This document shows positions 1 through 9,390 of a DNA stretch of 49,280 nt, piece after piece. Position 1 is the stretch's first letter; every line of letters begins with the position of its first letter. A program made the position numbers and the translations under genes. Below the pieces are notes generated by a model, which was given only the letters and a program-made list of their open reading frames with translations, did not search any database and was not told where the DNA came from. The stretch comes from VFZS01 sp964353255 (GTDB taxonomy: Bacteria; Acidobacteriota; Terriglobia; Bryobacterales; Bryobacteraceae): assembly GCA_964353255.1 (NCBI GenBank), contig CAYGVJ010000017.1, forward strand, positions 1 to 49,280, in the 5' to 3' direction.

Positions 1-1048
1 GCCGCGCCACCTGGTCCGGGGTGATCCGGACCGCGGTCTGATCCCAGCGGATGCGGAGGTGAGGAACGTGGTTGGCGATCGGAGGGACGTAGACTTCGGT
101 GGTTACGCCGCGAACGCCCGAGACCGCAGCGGCTATGAGCTTGACGCGCTTCTCCCACTCCCGCCAGTCGGCCTGGTGGTCGCGCTTCAGGTAGCTCTCC
201 ACCGCCACCAGCATGGCCAGCATCTCTTCCTTGTTGACTTTCATGCCGCGCCCGATGGTGTCGCTGTTCGGCAGCGTGTTGAGCCGCGCCGCCCGGATCA
301 GGTCCTTGCGGCCCAGCAGCAAGCCGGCGCTCTGGGGCCCGCAGAGTCCTTTCCCGCCGGAGAAAGTCACCAGGTCGAAGCCCATCTTGATGTACTTGGA
401 GAGATTCTCCGCGGGCGGCACGTCGGCGGCAGCGTCGGTGAAGGTGGGGATGCCGTGCTTGCGGCCAAGCTGGGCGAACTCTTCGGCCTTGATGCGCCCG
501 ACCGGGTCGTTGGCGTTGAGGAACAGCATCATGACGGTGCGGGGGCTGATGGCGCGCTCGAGCTCCTCGCGCGATTCGACTTCGATGAGCCGGACGCCGC
601 AGTTGCGGACTGCGTGATCGTAGCCGAAGCGATGCGCTTTCTGGATGATCACTTCGGTCTTCATGCCGGTGGTGTCGGGCAGGCGGCGGATGAAGTCGGT
701 GTTGACGCCGCTCATGCAGGCCGCCGTGCCGAGCGTGAGGGCGGAGGCCGCCCCCGCGGTCACCATGGCCGCCTCGCAGCCGACGAGCGAAGCGATCCTC
801 CGGCCGACGGCGTCGTGCAGCTCGTCGAGCCGCACGTAGTGCCGCGTGCCGTACTCCCAGGCCCGCCGGACCTCGGGAAGCATCAGGGACCCGGTGAGCG
901 CGGTGTAGGTCCCGGCGGCGTTGATGATGGGTCGCACGCCCAGCTCACGGAAGAAGTCGCGGCGGGCGGCTTGCGCCGTTCTGGGGAACAGCCCACCCAC
1001 GAGCGGAAGACTGGACAGGGTTTGCAGGAAACGTCTGCGGTTAGGCAT
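1..1048 (-). CDS. SelA-like PLP-dependent enzyme with Tat-type leader, partial
   Basis: The gene runs off the left edge; 349 codons are visible from the ATG at 1048. The N-terminus has a twin-arginine-type leader (NRRRFLQTL, then a hydrophobic stretch and TAQA), so export of the folded enzyme is likely. The body fits fold-type I PLP enzymes of the SelA / aminotransferase class V-like group. FTDAAAD near residues 203-209 should hold the aspartate that contacts the pyridine nitrogen, and Lys233 in SGGKGLCGP is the expected Schiff-base lysine. Exported SelA-like proteins are common in acidobacteria; their substrate is generally unknown, and true selenocysteine synthase activity is unlikely for an exported protein. 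The C-terminus is missing only because the window ends. Confidence 0.85.
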   Translation of the reverse strand, partial: MPNRRRFLQTLSSLPLVGGLFPRTAQAARRDFFRELGVRPIINAAGTYTALTGSLMLPEVRRAWEYGTRHYVRLDELHDAVGRRIASLVGCEAAMVTAGAASALTLGTAACMSGVNTDFIRRLPDTTGMKTEVIIQKAHRFGYDHAVRNCGVRLIEVESREELERAISPRTVMMLFLNANDPVGRIKAEEFAQLGRKHGIPTFTDAAADVPPAENLSKYIKMGFDLVTFSGGKGLCGPQSAGLLLGRKDLIRAARLNTLPNSDTIGRGMKVNKEEMLAMLVAVESYLKRDHQADWREWEKRVKLIAAAVSGVRGVTTEVYVPPIANHVPHLRIRWDQTAVRITPDQVAR

Positions 1049-1078
1049 GGTGGCGGACTCTTGAACGAGTGTAGCGCG

Positions 1079-1173
1079 GTGGGGTGGGCATTCGTGCCTG
1101 CCGGCCGGCTTTCATACCGGCCTGCAAGAAAGCCGACTCAGAAGTCGGCTGGCAAGCCGGAGGCTCACCCCAC
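1079..1173. repeat. Compound intergenic palindrome
   Basis: Outer arms GTGGGGTGGGC (1079-1089) and GCTCACCCCAC (1163-1173) pair at 10 of 11 positions. Inside is a perfect 8-bp hairpin, AGCCGACT-CAGA-AGTCGGCT, plus further partly paired blocks. The left arm runs into GCATTCGTGCCTGC, a motif that recurs in slightly different form near 9343 and 11848. The right arm contains the stop codon of the gene-end copy at 1165-1250. It fills most of the gap between the SelA-like gene and the MNT gene, and it looks like a REP-type dispersed element rather than a terminator, because there is no T tract. Confidence 0.6.
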
Positions 1174-1250
1174 GGTAGAGCGCCACCGCCACTTCCGCCG
1201 CACCAGCTCGGCCAGGTTCAGCGCCAGGGCCAGGGCCAGAGGCGCAGACG
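1165..1250 (-). pseudogene. Detached 3'-end copy of the vWA gene (cassette A, outer copy)
   Basis: Read on the minus strand, this piece encodes an alanine/leucine helix followed by NLAELVRRKW and its own TGA at 1165-1167. That is the last part of the giant vWA protein ending at 2207. A block of 39 bases (1188-1226) is identical to 2257-2295, and the next 13 bases have two differences, both synonymous. Upstream, a deletion of about 13 bases breaks the frame, so it is a remnant. The MNT/HEPN pair lies exactly between this copy and the intact gene end. Confidence 0.8.
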
Positions 1251-1353
1251 GCCAAGGTGGGGCCATCCCCGACGGGCAAGACCTTGCGGAGTCTGCGCCG
1301 CACACACCCGCTATGGCAAACTGAGATCAGCCCGCCTTGGGCGAGGCCAAGGC

Positions 1354-1713
1354 ATGGAGGCACGACCCAGTCACGTTGTCTTCGAGCCGCCGGCACGGGA
1401 GAGCCAAGCGCTGGACGAGGTCGTTCGTCGTCTGGTGAGGGTCTACCATCCGGAGAAGATCTATCTCTTCGGGTCCGTGGCGCGCGGGGAGGCCGGTCCG
1501 GACAGTGACTACGACTTGATGGTGATTCTGCCCGACGGCGCACCGCTCTCTTTGCAGTCCGAAGACCTCGCTTACAGGGCCTTGCGGGGGACGGGCGCCG
1601 CAGCCGACATTCTCGTTTGGACCCACAGCAACTTTGAGAGGCAGCTTCATCTGAAGGCCTCGTTGCCTTCCACGGTGGTCAGAGAGGGCAGACTGCTCTA
1701 TGGCGGAGCGTGA
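1354..1713 (+). CDS. MNT-type minimal nucleotidyltransferase (antitoxin of MNT/HEPN pair)
   Basis: A 119-residue protein with the minimal nucleotidyltransferase signature GSVARGEAGPDSDYD, i.e. GS-x10-DxD, which binds metal and NTP. In characterised MNT/HEPN systems the nucleotidyltransferase neutralises the HEPN RNase by adding AMP to it. The ATG at 1354 was chosen because homology starts here; the open frame further upstream crosses the gene-end remnant and is not coding. The stop overlaps the HEPN start by 14 bases, so the two are translationally coupled. The pair is the intact member of three MNT modules in the window. Confidence 0.9.
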   Translation: MEARPSHVVFEPPARESQALDEVVRRLVRVYHPEKIYLFGSVARGEAGPDSDYDLMVILPDGAPLSLQSEDLAYRALRGTGAAADILVWTHSNFERQLHLKASLPSTVVREGRLLYGGA

Positions 1714-2155
1714 CCCCGTCCTGGTGGCGAACACCAGGGAGTGGCTCGAACGCGCCAGGGAGGATTTGGAGACCGCCGCTTTCAGTCTCACGGCGGACCC
1801 TCCGTTTGCGCGAAGCGCGCTATTCCACTGCCAACAAGCTGTTGAGAAAGCGATGAAGGCCTTTCTCACTTGGCACGATCTGCCTTTCCGAAAGACACAC
1901 AACCTGATAGAACTGGGCGATGCTTGCGCAGCGGTCGATCCCAGCCTGGCACCCCCGGTCGGCGAAGTCGCGGTTCTGGCCAAGTTTGCGACTCGGTTTC
2001 GGTATCCAGGTGCCCCCTACCACCCGACCGCCGAGGAGGCAAACGAAGGGCTGCGTCTCGCGCGATCTTTCATGGCGTCCATGTTGAGTGGTTTCCCTCC
2101 TGAAATCGTCTCCGACGCTGGTTTTGTAGGAGACGTTCCGCCTTCAGCCAAGTGA
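1700..2155 (+). CDS. HEPN-domain protein (toxin of MNT/HEPN pair)
   Basis: A 151-residue helical protein with the PF05168-type HEPN pattern: REWLERAREDLETAAF in helix 1, HCQQAVEKAMKAFL in the central helix, then HDLPFRKTHNLIEL. HEPN toxins of this class are RNases. Two stretches fit the R-x4-6-H spacing, R38SALFH43 and the RYPGAPYH segment near residue 97, but I cannot tell which, if either, is catalytic. It starts inside the end of the MNT gene (ATG at 1700). Downstream, only about 50 bases separate it from the convergent vWA gene. It looks complete, unlike the HEPN partners near 11700 and 33000. Confidence 0.87.
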   Translation: MAERDPVLVANTREWLERAREDLETAAFSLTADPPFARSALFHCQQAVEKAMKAFLTWHDLPFRKTHNLIELGDACAAVDPSLAPPVGEVAVLAKFATRFRYPGAPYHPTAEEANEGLRLARSFMASMLSGFPPEIVSDAGFVGDVPPSAK

Positions 2156-2206
2156 ATGGGCCCTCAGGTCGGCGAGGGTATTCTACTCCGGCCGGCTCAG
2201 CGGGGT

Positions 2207-5200
2207 TCAAGAGCCCCCACCCAGAGGGTACCCGGCTTGAAAGCCCGCCCCCCACGGCCACTTCCGCCGCACCAGCTCGGCCAGGTTCAGCGCCAAGGCC
2301 AGCGCCAGCAGGCCGGGCCAGAGGCGGAGGGTGGAGGCCACGGCGCGGCCGCCAGCGCTGAACACCTCGCCGGGGGCCGGGTTGAAGCGCCCCCCGGTGA
2401 ATTCTGAGATGCGCTGTAGCAGGAACTCGTTGGCGCCGTAGTCGCTTAGCTCCGCCTCCTGGCGGTAGAAACCCACCTCCGGGAAAGCGCGCGATTCCTC
2501 GAGCGGCCGCACGCGGAACAACCCCTGGCGGTGATCGATGCGTACCCGCCCGCGGAACACGCCCTGGGCCAGCTTCTCCACCTTGACGGGGCGCTGGAGG
2601 GCCTGCGGCCCGAAAACGAAGATGTCCGGAAGGCGCACGGGTTCCTCGATGTGACGGCCCAGGCGATAGTCGATGGTCAGCTCGCCGCTGGCGCGGTTGT
2701 AGTCCACCGCGGCTTCCCCGGCCTGGGCGTGCGGGAGCAGGTCGCGGAAGAGGTTCACCCAGAACTTGTCGTAGCCCGGCCAAGTGACCCACCGCGCGGC
2801 CCAGCGGCTCTTGGCGTCGGAGGTGAACACGGCCGCCCGCCCCAGGCCGTATTGCCAACGCGCCAGCAGCGGGTCCTTCTGCTCGGCCAGCAGAATCACA
2901 TCGGCGCCGGGCTTGGGCGTGAAGCGGACGTATCCTTCCAGCGGCGGCGCCTGCTCGATGCCCACGCCCTCCAGGATCTCCGCCGCCTTGGCCACGCGCG
3001 GCTGGAACGACTTCTCGATCACCGTGGTGCCGGTGTGCTCCCGCACGTCCCGCAGCAGTATCTGCTCGAGTCCCGAAGGGTCGCTGAGGAAATAGGCTCT
3101 GCCGCGCGCCGAGGCGGCCACCTTCTCCAGGTAGGCGCGGTTTACGTCCTGCCCCAGGCCCACCGTGGAGATCGTGACCTGGTTGGCCGCAGCTTCCCGC
3201 GCCAGCACGATGCTGTCGCCTTCCTCCGAGATGCCGTCAGTGAGCAGGACGATGTGCTTGTAGAGGGCGTTTACGGGCCGGATGCGCCGGTAGGCCTCCT
3301 GGAGAGCCGGAGCGATCTGCGTCCCGCCGTCGGCGATGATGCCCGAGATGACGCGCCGGATGAGAGTGCGTTCCTCGGCCCGGCGAATGGGCACCGCCCA
3401 CTGGAAGGAGTTGTCGAAGATCAGCACGCCGATCAGGTCGATAGGCCGTAGGTTCTCGATCACCCCGACGGCGGACTGGCGGGCCAGCTCGATCTTGCGG
3501 CCCTCCATCGAGGAGGACTTGTCCAGGACCAATACTACGCAGGCGCCCTCGGGCGTGCGCGGCGGCGCCAGGGTTGCCGGCAGAGCGCGCTCCAAGGGAT
3601 CTTCGGCCGGCCTCTTCTGGGTGTAGACATTGCGCTCGCCTCCGACCACCAGCAGCCCGCCGCCCTGGCGCACGAACGCCTCCAGGCGGATCTTCTCCGC
3701 CGGCGGGACAGCCTCCAGGTTCCAGTTGTTGAGCACAACTACCTGGTAGTCGTCGAGATTGCCGGTTGCGCCGGCAGTGGAACGCCGCAGCTCAAACTCC
3801 GCCGCCTCCAGGGTCTTGAAGAGGTGCTCCTCGGCGCCGGGGGGATCCTGGGAAACGTACAGCACGCGAGGCCGCCGCAGGGTCATGGATTGCGCGAACC
3901 GCGCCTCGCCCAACCCCGGTGCGCGGACAACGCCGGCCAGGTCAATAGCGCCGGAGGTTGTGAGGCGGGCATGCACGCGGACCTGGTTAGTGCCCGGTTC
4001 GAGCGTCACTGTGCTGGCGCCCAGCACCCGATCACCGGCCGCGACTTCCACGGCGGCGCTGGTCCGGCGCGGCGCGCTGACCGCCAGGTCGATGGGGAAA
4101 CGCTCGCCGGTGAAGGCCTGCGCCGGCAGGGTCGCCGCTTCCAGGCGAAGGTCGGGCTTGGGGTGGCCGCGCAGCGGGAAGGTGTCGATGGGCACGCCGA
4201 GCCGCTCCGCTTGCCACGCCGCGCGGGCCGCGCTGCCGAGGTTCTCTTTGCCGTCGGAGATCAGCACCAGGCGGGGCACGCGGCCGCCGGGCAGCGCGGC
4301 GATGGACGCGCGGACGGCGGCTTCGATGTCAGTGGCGCGCCCCGGCTCGCCGCCGGTGTGCCTGAGCTGCCAGGAGCGGGCTCTCTCGGCGGCTTCCACG
4401 GGGCGGGTGGTGCGAGCAAACGGAATCACCAGCATGGCGTTGCGACCGCGCACCCGCTCGAAGCCGCCCACCAATTCGGAGGCCCGCGCGAGGTCCTGCG
4501 AAGTGACGCTGGCCGAAGTGTCCGCTAAAACCGCCACCGCGGTCCTGGGCTCGAAGACGCTCAGCCGCGGCTGGAACAGCGCTACCAGCACGGCAACCAG
4601 CACGGCGGCCTTCAGAAGCCACCACCGGCGGGGCGTCCGGCGCCGTCCGAACAGCGCCCACTCGAGGAGCAGAATCGCTGCGCCCGCCGCGGCCAGCCAG
4701 GGCCAGAGTTCCGCGTAGCTGGCGGGCATGGCGACGGCTTCCGGTATGCCCCGCCGGGCCTTCCGCGGCGGCGTCCACTTCGCCTCGGCCACCTCCGGCA
4801 GAGTCAGTGAGAAGACCTGCTCGCGGTCGCCGGTGACGACCCGCACCGTGCCGGGCGCGCCCGCGAAGAATCGCAGGCTGTCGCCCTCGACGGTGAAGGG
4901 CAGCGGGCTGCCGTCGTCGGTAAGCACCCGCACGGCAGCGCTGCCGGCTTCCGCGCCCAGGCTCACCGTGACCGCGCCGGCGCTGCCCGCGTTCAGCTCC
5001 CAGCGGCGGAACAGCTCGGGATGCATCCAGCGCAGGATGTTGGCGACAAGCAGCGGGGTGGCCAACTCGTAACGCAGCGCCGAGCGTCCCGGATGAAAGC
5101 CCAGCACGACCACTTTGGGTTTGCCCTCGCGCGCGACAATGACCGGACCGGCCTCAGCCTCGGCGACCGTGACGTCGCCGGGCGCAGGCTCGAAGATGCG

Positions 5201-6481
5201 AGTCGCCGCAAGGCGGATGTCCTTGGCGCGCAAACCGGCGCCCAGCGCGTGGTCCGCGCGCCAGCGAACGAGCGTCGCGTTGGTCGCGGTGCTGCGCACG
5301 CGAACGGGCGAGCCTCCCAGGGGCGGCTCGATCCAGACGGCATCCGCGGCCGGCGGTCCGCTTACGGAGAAGCGATCGAAGACCAGGATGTCCGCGCCCG
5401 CTGCCCCAGGCCGGTATTCCGAGGGCGGGCGAAACTGGGCATTCACCAAGGGACTGGCCGCCAGCATGGGACGCAGCAGGTCAGGCTCGGAAGAGTAGAC
5501 GAGGATGCTGACTGCCGCCTGCCCGGGCAACTCCAGCACTCCGCGGTCATCCGGGGGGAAGGCGTCCTCGATGAGCAGCCGGGCTTCGAGTACCCCGGCC
5601 ACCCGGGTCCGGAACCGGAAGCTGGCCTCCTGCTCGGCGCCTGGCGGCACAGAAAGCCGCCGCGTGCCCACGATGGCGCCGCCGAATCCGATTACGAGTG
5701 GCACAGTGCGGGTCGTCTCGCCGTAGTTCCGCACACCGATGAGAACCTCCCAAGCGTCCGGATCCGAGCCCGAGCGCCGCAGGCCCATTCTACGAATGCC
5801 GCAGTTAGCGAGCGCATCGCTCACCGGCAGCACGCGCAGATTGTCGAGAGCGCGCCAGGCCGAAGGGGTCTCCTCTGCCGGAATCCGCCCGGCTCCGGCG
5901 AAAACGATCTCGCCGGCCCGCCCGCCCTGGAGCCTCTGCGCCTGGCGAGCGAACTCGAGGGCCTGTTGGAGATTCAGCGCCGTGGCCCCCGGCTGCGATT
6001 CTGTGATGGCCCGCTCCAGCAGCCGGCGATCCGATTCAAAAGCCGTAGCCGGGGTGGCCAAGGCATCGGCGCGGACCACCATGACGCGGTCGCCGGAAGG
6101 CAGCGCGCGGAGCCAGGCGTGCGCCAGCCAGCGCGCCCGCTCGATCAGCGTCCCCTGCGGCGAGCGCGCTCCCATCCAGGCCGAGGTGTCCAGGATGAGC
6201 ACGTGGTCCCGCTGGGCGGGCGCCGGGCTGCCCCAGCGAAGCTGCGCCACGGCAAGCAACAGCAGCGCCACCGCCGCCAATTGCAGCAGCAGCGAGCGCC
6301 ACTCGCGGATCCACCGGTGACGCTGCCGCGGCGCCGTCTCGGCCTGCCTCCAAAACCGCAGCGTTGCCACCGTCTGGCGGCGGCGCCTGCGGTCCAGCAG
6401 GTATAGCGCGACGAGCAGGCCCGACAGTGCGGCGGCCAGCGCCACCAGCTCGCCTAGCGCCAGGTTCGCCAGGAAGAACAT
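2207..6481 (-). CDS. Giant membrane protein with three von Willebrand A domains (BatA-like fusion)
   Basis: 1,424 residues, about twice the usual BatA-like length. It opens with a BatA-type N-terminus: a membrane helix near residues 8-28, basic DRRRRR, and a second helix near 65-80. A first vWA follows with a degenerate MIDAS, D98TSAW. Two more membrane helices lie near 587-640. A second vWA has DTSAS near 653, a class-I glutamine-amidotransferase-like segment (GGGLLVVGGERN) lies near 942, a third vWA has an intact DKSSS MIDAS near 985, and a C-terminal helix is near 1385-1400. The layout looks like two adjacent vWA genes fused. It is the last gene of a MoxR-DUF58-vWA operon; its ATG directly abuts the DUF58 stop. 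The last 14 residues (GAGFQAGYPL...) are low-complexity and absent from the gene-end copy at 1165, so they are probably a recent extension. Confidence 0.85.
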   Translation of the reverse strand: MFFLANLALGELVALAAALSGLLVALYLLDRRRRRQTVATLRFWRQAETAPRQRHRWIREWRSLLLQLAAVALLLLAVAQLRWGSPAPAQRDHVLILDTSAWMGARSPQGTLIERARWLAHAWLRALPSGDRVMVVRADALATPATAFESDRRLLERAITESQPGATALNLQQALEFARQAQRLQGGRAGEIVFAGAGRIPAEETPSAWRALDNLRVLPVSDALANCGIRRMGLRRSGSDPDAWEVLIGVRNYGETTRTVPLVIGFGGAIVGTRRLSVPPGAEQEASFRFRTRVAGVLEARLLIEDAFPPDDRGVLELPGQAAVSILVYSSEPDLLRPMLAASPLVNAQFRPPSEYRPGAAGADILVFDRFSVSGPPAADAVWIEPPLGGSPVRVRSTATNATLVRWRADHALGAGLRAKDIRLAATRIFEPAPGDVTVAEAEAGPVIVAREGKPKVVVLGFHPGRSALRYELATPLLVANILRWMHPELFRRWELNAGSAGAVTVSLGAEAGSAAVRVLTDDGSPLPFTVEGDSLRFFAGAPGTVRVVTGDREQVFSLTLPEVAEAKWTPPRKARRGIPEAVAMPASYAELWPWLAAAGAAILLLEWALFGRRRTPRRWWLLKAAVLVAVLVALFQPRLSVFEPRTAVAVLADTSASVTSQDLARASELVGGFERVRGRNAMLVIPFARTTRPVEAAERARSWQLRHTGGEPGRATDIEAAVRASIAALPGGRVPRLVLISDGKENLGSAARAAWQAERLGVPIDTFPLRGHPKPDLRLEAATLPAQAFTGERFPIDLAVSAPRRTSAAVEVAAGDRVLGASTVTLEPGTNQVRVHARLTTSGAIDLAGVVRAPGLGEARFAQSMTLRRPRVLYVSQDPPGAEEHLFKTLEAAEFELRRSTAGATGNLDDYQVVVLNNWNLEAVPPAEKIRLEAFVRQGGGLLVVGGERNVYTQKRPAEDPLERALPATLAPPRTPEGACVVLVLDKSSSMEGRKIELARQSAVGVIENLRPIDLIGVLIFDNSFQWAVPIRRAEERTLIRRVISGIIADGGTQIAPALQEAYRRIRPVNALYKHIVLLTDGISEEGDSIVLAREAAANQVTISTVGLGQDVNRAYLEKVAASARGRAYFLSDPSGLEQILLRDVREHTGTTVIEKSFQPRVAKAAEILEGVGIEQAPPLEGYVRFTPKPGADVILLAEQKDPLLARWQYGLGRAAVFTSDAKSRWAARWVTWPGYDKFWVNLFRDLLPHAQAGEAAVDYNRASGELTIDYRLGRHIEEPVRLPDIFVFGPQALQRPVKVEKLAQGVFRGRVRIDHRQGLFRVRPLEESRAFPEVGFYRQEAELSDYGANEFLLQRISEFTGGRFNPAPGEVFSAGGRAVASTLRLWPGLLALALALNLAELVRRKWPWGAGFQAGYPLGGGS
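2257..2308. repeat. Inner copy of the cassette A direct repeat (inside the vWA gene end)
   Basis: 52 bases within the 3' end of the vWA gene match 1188-1239 with two mismatches, in direct orientation. The offset between copies is 1,069 bases, and the interval holds only the MNT/HEPN pair and intergenic palindromes. Confidence 0.8.
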
Positions 6482-7366
6482 CTAGTCGATCCCCCCGGCC
6501 TTGAGCAGCGGCCCGAATATGGCCTCCTCCAGCGACATGGAAGTGTCCAGGCCGGCGTAGCGGCCCCCGTTGCGCAAGGCGATCCGGCGAAGATTCTGGC
6601 TGAAAGCGTCGAAGGCGGCGGTGTACCGGCGGCGAGCCTGCGCATCCAGGCTTCGCTCGAGGCGCCCGCCGGTCTCGGCGTCCACCAACTCCAGATCGCC
6701 CTCCCAGGGCGGCTCGCGGTCTTCCGCGGCCCACAGGTGGACCAGCAGCAGCTCGTGGCCGAAATCCGCCAGGTATTGGAGCGGCTTCTCGCAACCGGCC
6801 TCGTCGAGGAAATCCGAGAGGATGATGAGCACGCCTCCCTGCGGGAACTGGGTGATGAACTGCCGCGCCACGCGGAAACCGTCCGTGCGCCCGCCCGGGG
6901 CAAGCTGGAGCAAAAACTCGACCGCGGGCGCGAAGCGGTGCCGGCCGCCCCCGCCGAGGAACGCCTCCCCCAGGCTGTCGCTGAAGGGCTGAATGAAGAT
7001 GGTATCCAGGCGCACCAGACTGACGTAGCAGAGAGCCGCGGCCAGCTTGCACGCGTAGTGGAACTTGGGCCGCGCCCCGGTGGTCATCGAGAGGCTGGCG
7101 TCGAGCAGCAGGCGCACGGGGGTCCGCGGCTCGACCCGGAACATCTTCAGGAAGAGCTTCTCGAAGCGCAGGTAGGCGCGCCAGTTGACCGCCCGCACGT
7201 CGTCGCCGTGATGGAAGTGCCGATGATCGAGGAATTCCTGGCCGGCGCCGGAGAAGCGCGAGGGACTACGCCCGCCCGCCAACCCGGCAGGCGACCTCCG
7301 CCACCGCAAGGTGAGCCGTTCGAGTTTCTCCAGGAACCGCTGGTCAATCAAGGGCTCTTGGGGCAT
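6482..7366 (-). CDS. DUF58 family protein
   Basis: 294 residues. The motif FSGAGQEFLDHRHFHHGDD followed by VRAVNWRAYLRFEKLFLKMF is the DUF58 core, and a vWA-like fold follows, with DASLSM as a MIDAS-type loop and IILSDF further on. DUF58 proteins are almost always found with MoxR ATPases and BatA-type vWA proteins, as here. The operon is thought to act in envelope stress or in maturation of metal-bound complexes; its exact role in this organism is unknown. The stop codon touches the start of the downstream vWA gene with no gap, and 35 bases separate it from the MoxR gene upstream. Confidence 0.9.
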   Translation of the reverse strand: MPQEPLIDQRFLEKLERLTLRWRRSPAGLAGGRSPSRFSGAGQEFLDHRHFHHGDDVRAVNWRAYLRFEKLFLKMFRVEPRTPVRLLLDASLSMTTGARPKFHYACKLAAALCYVSLVRLDTIFIQPFSDSLGEAFLGGGGRHRFAPAVEFLLQLAPGGRTDGFRVARQFITQFPQGGVLIILSDFLDEAGCEKPLQYLADFGHELLLVHLWAAEDREPPWEGDLELVDAETGGRLERSLDAQARRRYTAAFDAFSQNLRRIALRNGGRYAGLDTSMSLEEAIFGPLLKAGGID

Positions 7367-7401
7367 CTGCGCCTCCTGCGAAGTGCGGGCCGGCCGCGCG
7401 G

Positions 7402-8397
<996 letters not shown>

Positions 8398-8412
8398 TAT
8401 TCCATTGTAGCC

Positions 8413-8988
8413 TCAGGCTTGTGCCGGGAAGACCATGTCGCCCGGCTCCAGCCCGCGCGCGCGGCAGTGGTCCCGATAGAGATGCGCGTAACTGACCGTG
8501 ATGTAGTCGGACTCGGTGAAGCCCAGCCGCGCCGCCGTGCGGTCAATCCACTCGGGCGACCCTTCCAGTTCGAGGAAATCTCCGATGGGCGTCTCATCCA
8601 GGGTGACCAAGCCGTCGGGTTCCGGTCCGGCGAACGGCGTTCGATACTTCTCATAGCGGAAGACGGACTCGAAGCCCAGCCGCTCCAGGATCGCGGCGGC
8701 GGTGGCGGGCTCCGGGAGCTCGATTTCCAGCTCCTCGCGCGCCTTGTGCTTGCCGTACTCGGCCGGGCCTTTGAAGGTCAGCAGGCCGAGCGAGCCGGTC
8801 TGCCGCACCCGGAGCAGGGAGCCAGCCAGCGAGAGCTTGCGGTCGGCGGTGTCGAATACGATGTCGTGCTGGAGCACCCGCGGCGAGGCGGGATGCAGGC
8901 CGGCTTCCTCCAGCAGGCGCCGCCCCTCGTCCGCGTCCGGCAGCGGCAGCTTGATCTCGATCTCGCGATGGGAGTCGCCGGGGGCCAT
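8413..8988 (-). CDS. CYTH-domain protein (class IV adenylate cyclase / thiamine-triphosphatase-like)
   Basis: 191 residues from the ATG at 8988. The N-terminal EIEIKL (residues 9-14) is the ExExK signature that gives CYTH tunnel enzymes their metal and triphosphate binding. Further charged strands (LLRVRQTG, LTFKGPAE, EELEIELPE, YEKYRTPF) fit the tunnel lining. CYTH enzymes hydrolyse or cyclise triphosphate substrates such as thiamine triphosphate, inorganic triphosphate or ATP; the substrate cannot be told here. An upstream ATG (9108) would add 40 residues with no homology, so I chose 8988, which has AAGA about eight bases upstream. Confidence 0.82.
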   Translation of the reverse strand: MAPGDSHREIEIKLPLPDADEGRRLLEEAGLHPASPRVLQHDIVFDTADRKLSLAGSLLRVRQTGSLGLLTFKGPAEYGKHKAREELEIELPEPATAAAILERLGFESVFRYEKYRTPFAGPEPDGLVTLDETPIGDFLELEGSPEWIDRTAARLGFTESDYITVSYAHLYRDHCRARGLEPGDMVFPAQA

Positions 8989-9058
8989 AGGTCTTCTTTG
9001 ATGGTACGCCGCTCGGTCGTCACCTTGCACCCGGCCGCTTCCGGATGCTAAACCAATT

Positions 9059-9200
9059 ATGTTGACCTCCGGCAACACCCCCATGATTGAGGCCGCCGGC
9101 CTCAGCAAGTTCTACGGCGAGTTCGCCGCCATTCGCCAGGTCAGCTTCAGTGTGCCCCAGGGCCAGGTGGCGGCGTTCCTGGGGCCGAACGGCGCGGGCT
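9059..9200 (+). pseudogene. ABC transporter ATPase, N-terminal stub
   Basis: Only the first ~47 codons of an ABC ATPase remain: MIEAAGLSKFYGEFAAIRQV, an A-loop strand, and the start of Walker A, GPNGAG. At that point the sequence switches into the tail of a DUF4340 gene and the lysine of Walker A is lost. In related genomes, ABC ATPase, permease, GldG-like and DUF4340 genes typically form one transporter cluster, so the scar is best explained by a single deletion of several kilobases removing everything between. No product is expected to be functional. Confidence 0.85.
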
Positions 9201-9342
9201 GCCCGCTACGGGCGGGGACGCCGCCTCCGGCGAACGCCGGGCGCGCGAGCTGAACAACCGCTTCGCCGATTGGTTCTACGTCATCTGCGGCGCCGACTTT
9301 GAGAAGCTGCGGCTGAAGCGGAAGGATCTCCAGGTGGAATAG
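9196..9342 (+). pseudogene. DUF4340 gene, 3'-end stub (cassette B, outer copy)
   Basis: In the frame ending at the TAG 9340-9342 the sequence encodes ARELNNRFADWFYVICGADF, then EKLRLKRKDLQVE, which is the C-terminus typical of DUF4340 proteins of gliding/ABC transporter clusters. There is no start codon and the rest of the gene is absent. A second copy of the same C-terminus lies at 11208-11272. The two share a 29-base identical block, and the match continues past the stop codon, where GTGCTACACTACC (9363) corresponds to GTGCTAGACTACC (11279). Confidence 0.8.
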
Positions 9343-9390
9343 GCATTCCTGCCTGTCGGCCGTGCTACACTACCGGTGGAACCCACGCGC

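Noticed and set aside
59..1324. Long plus-strand open frame over the SelA-like gene
   Set aside because: It is an antisense shadow. The minus strand has the Tat leader and the PLP lysine motif, and the plus frame runs on through the gene-end remnant and palindrome.
1326..1353. GCCTTGGGCG before the first MNT gene as another tRNA-Pro anticodon arm
   Set aside because: Only ten bases match and no T arm or acceptor strand follows; chance is likely in such GC-rich DNA.
8989..9108. Upstream start for the CYTH protein
   Set aside because: It adds 40 non-homologous residues that overlap the ABC stub promoter region, and the ExExK motif is at the expected distance from the ATG at 8988.
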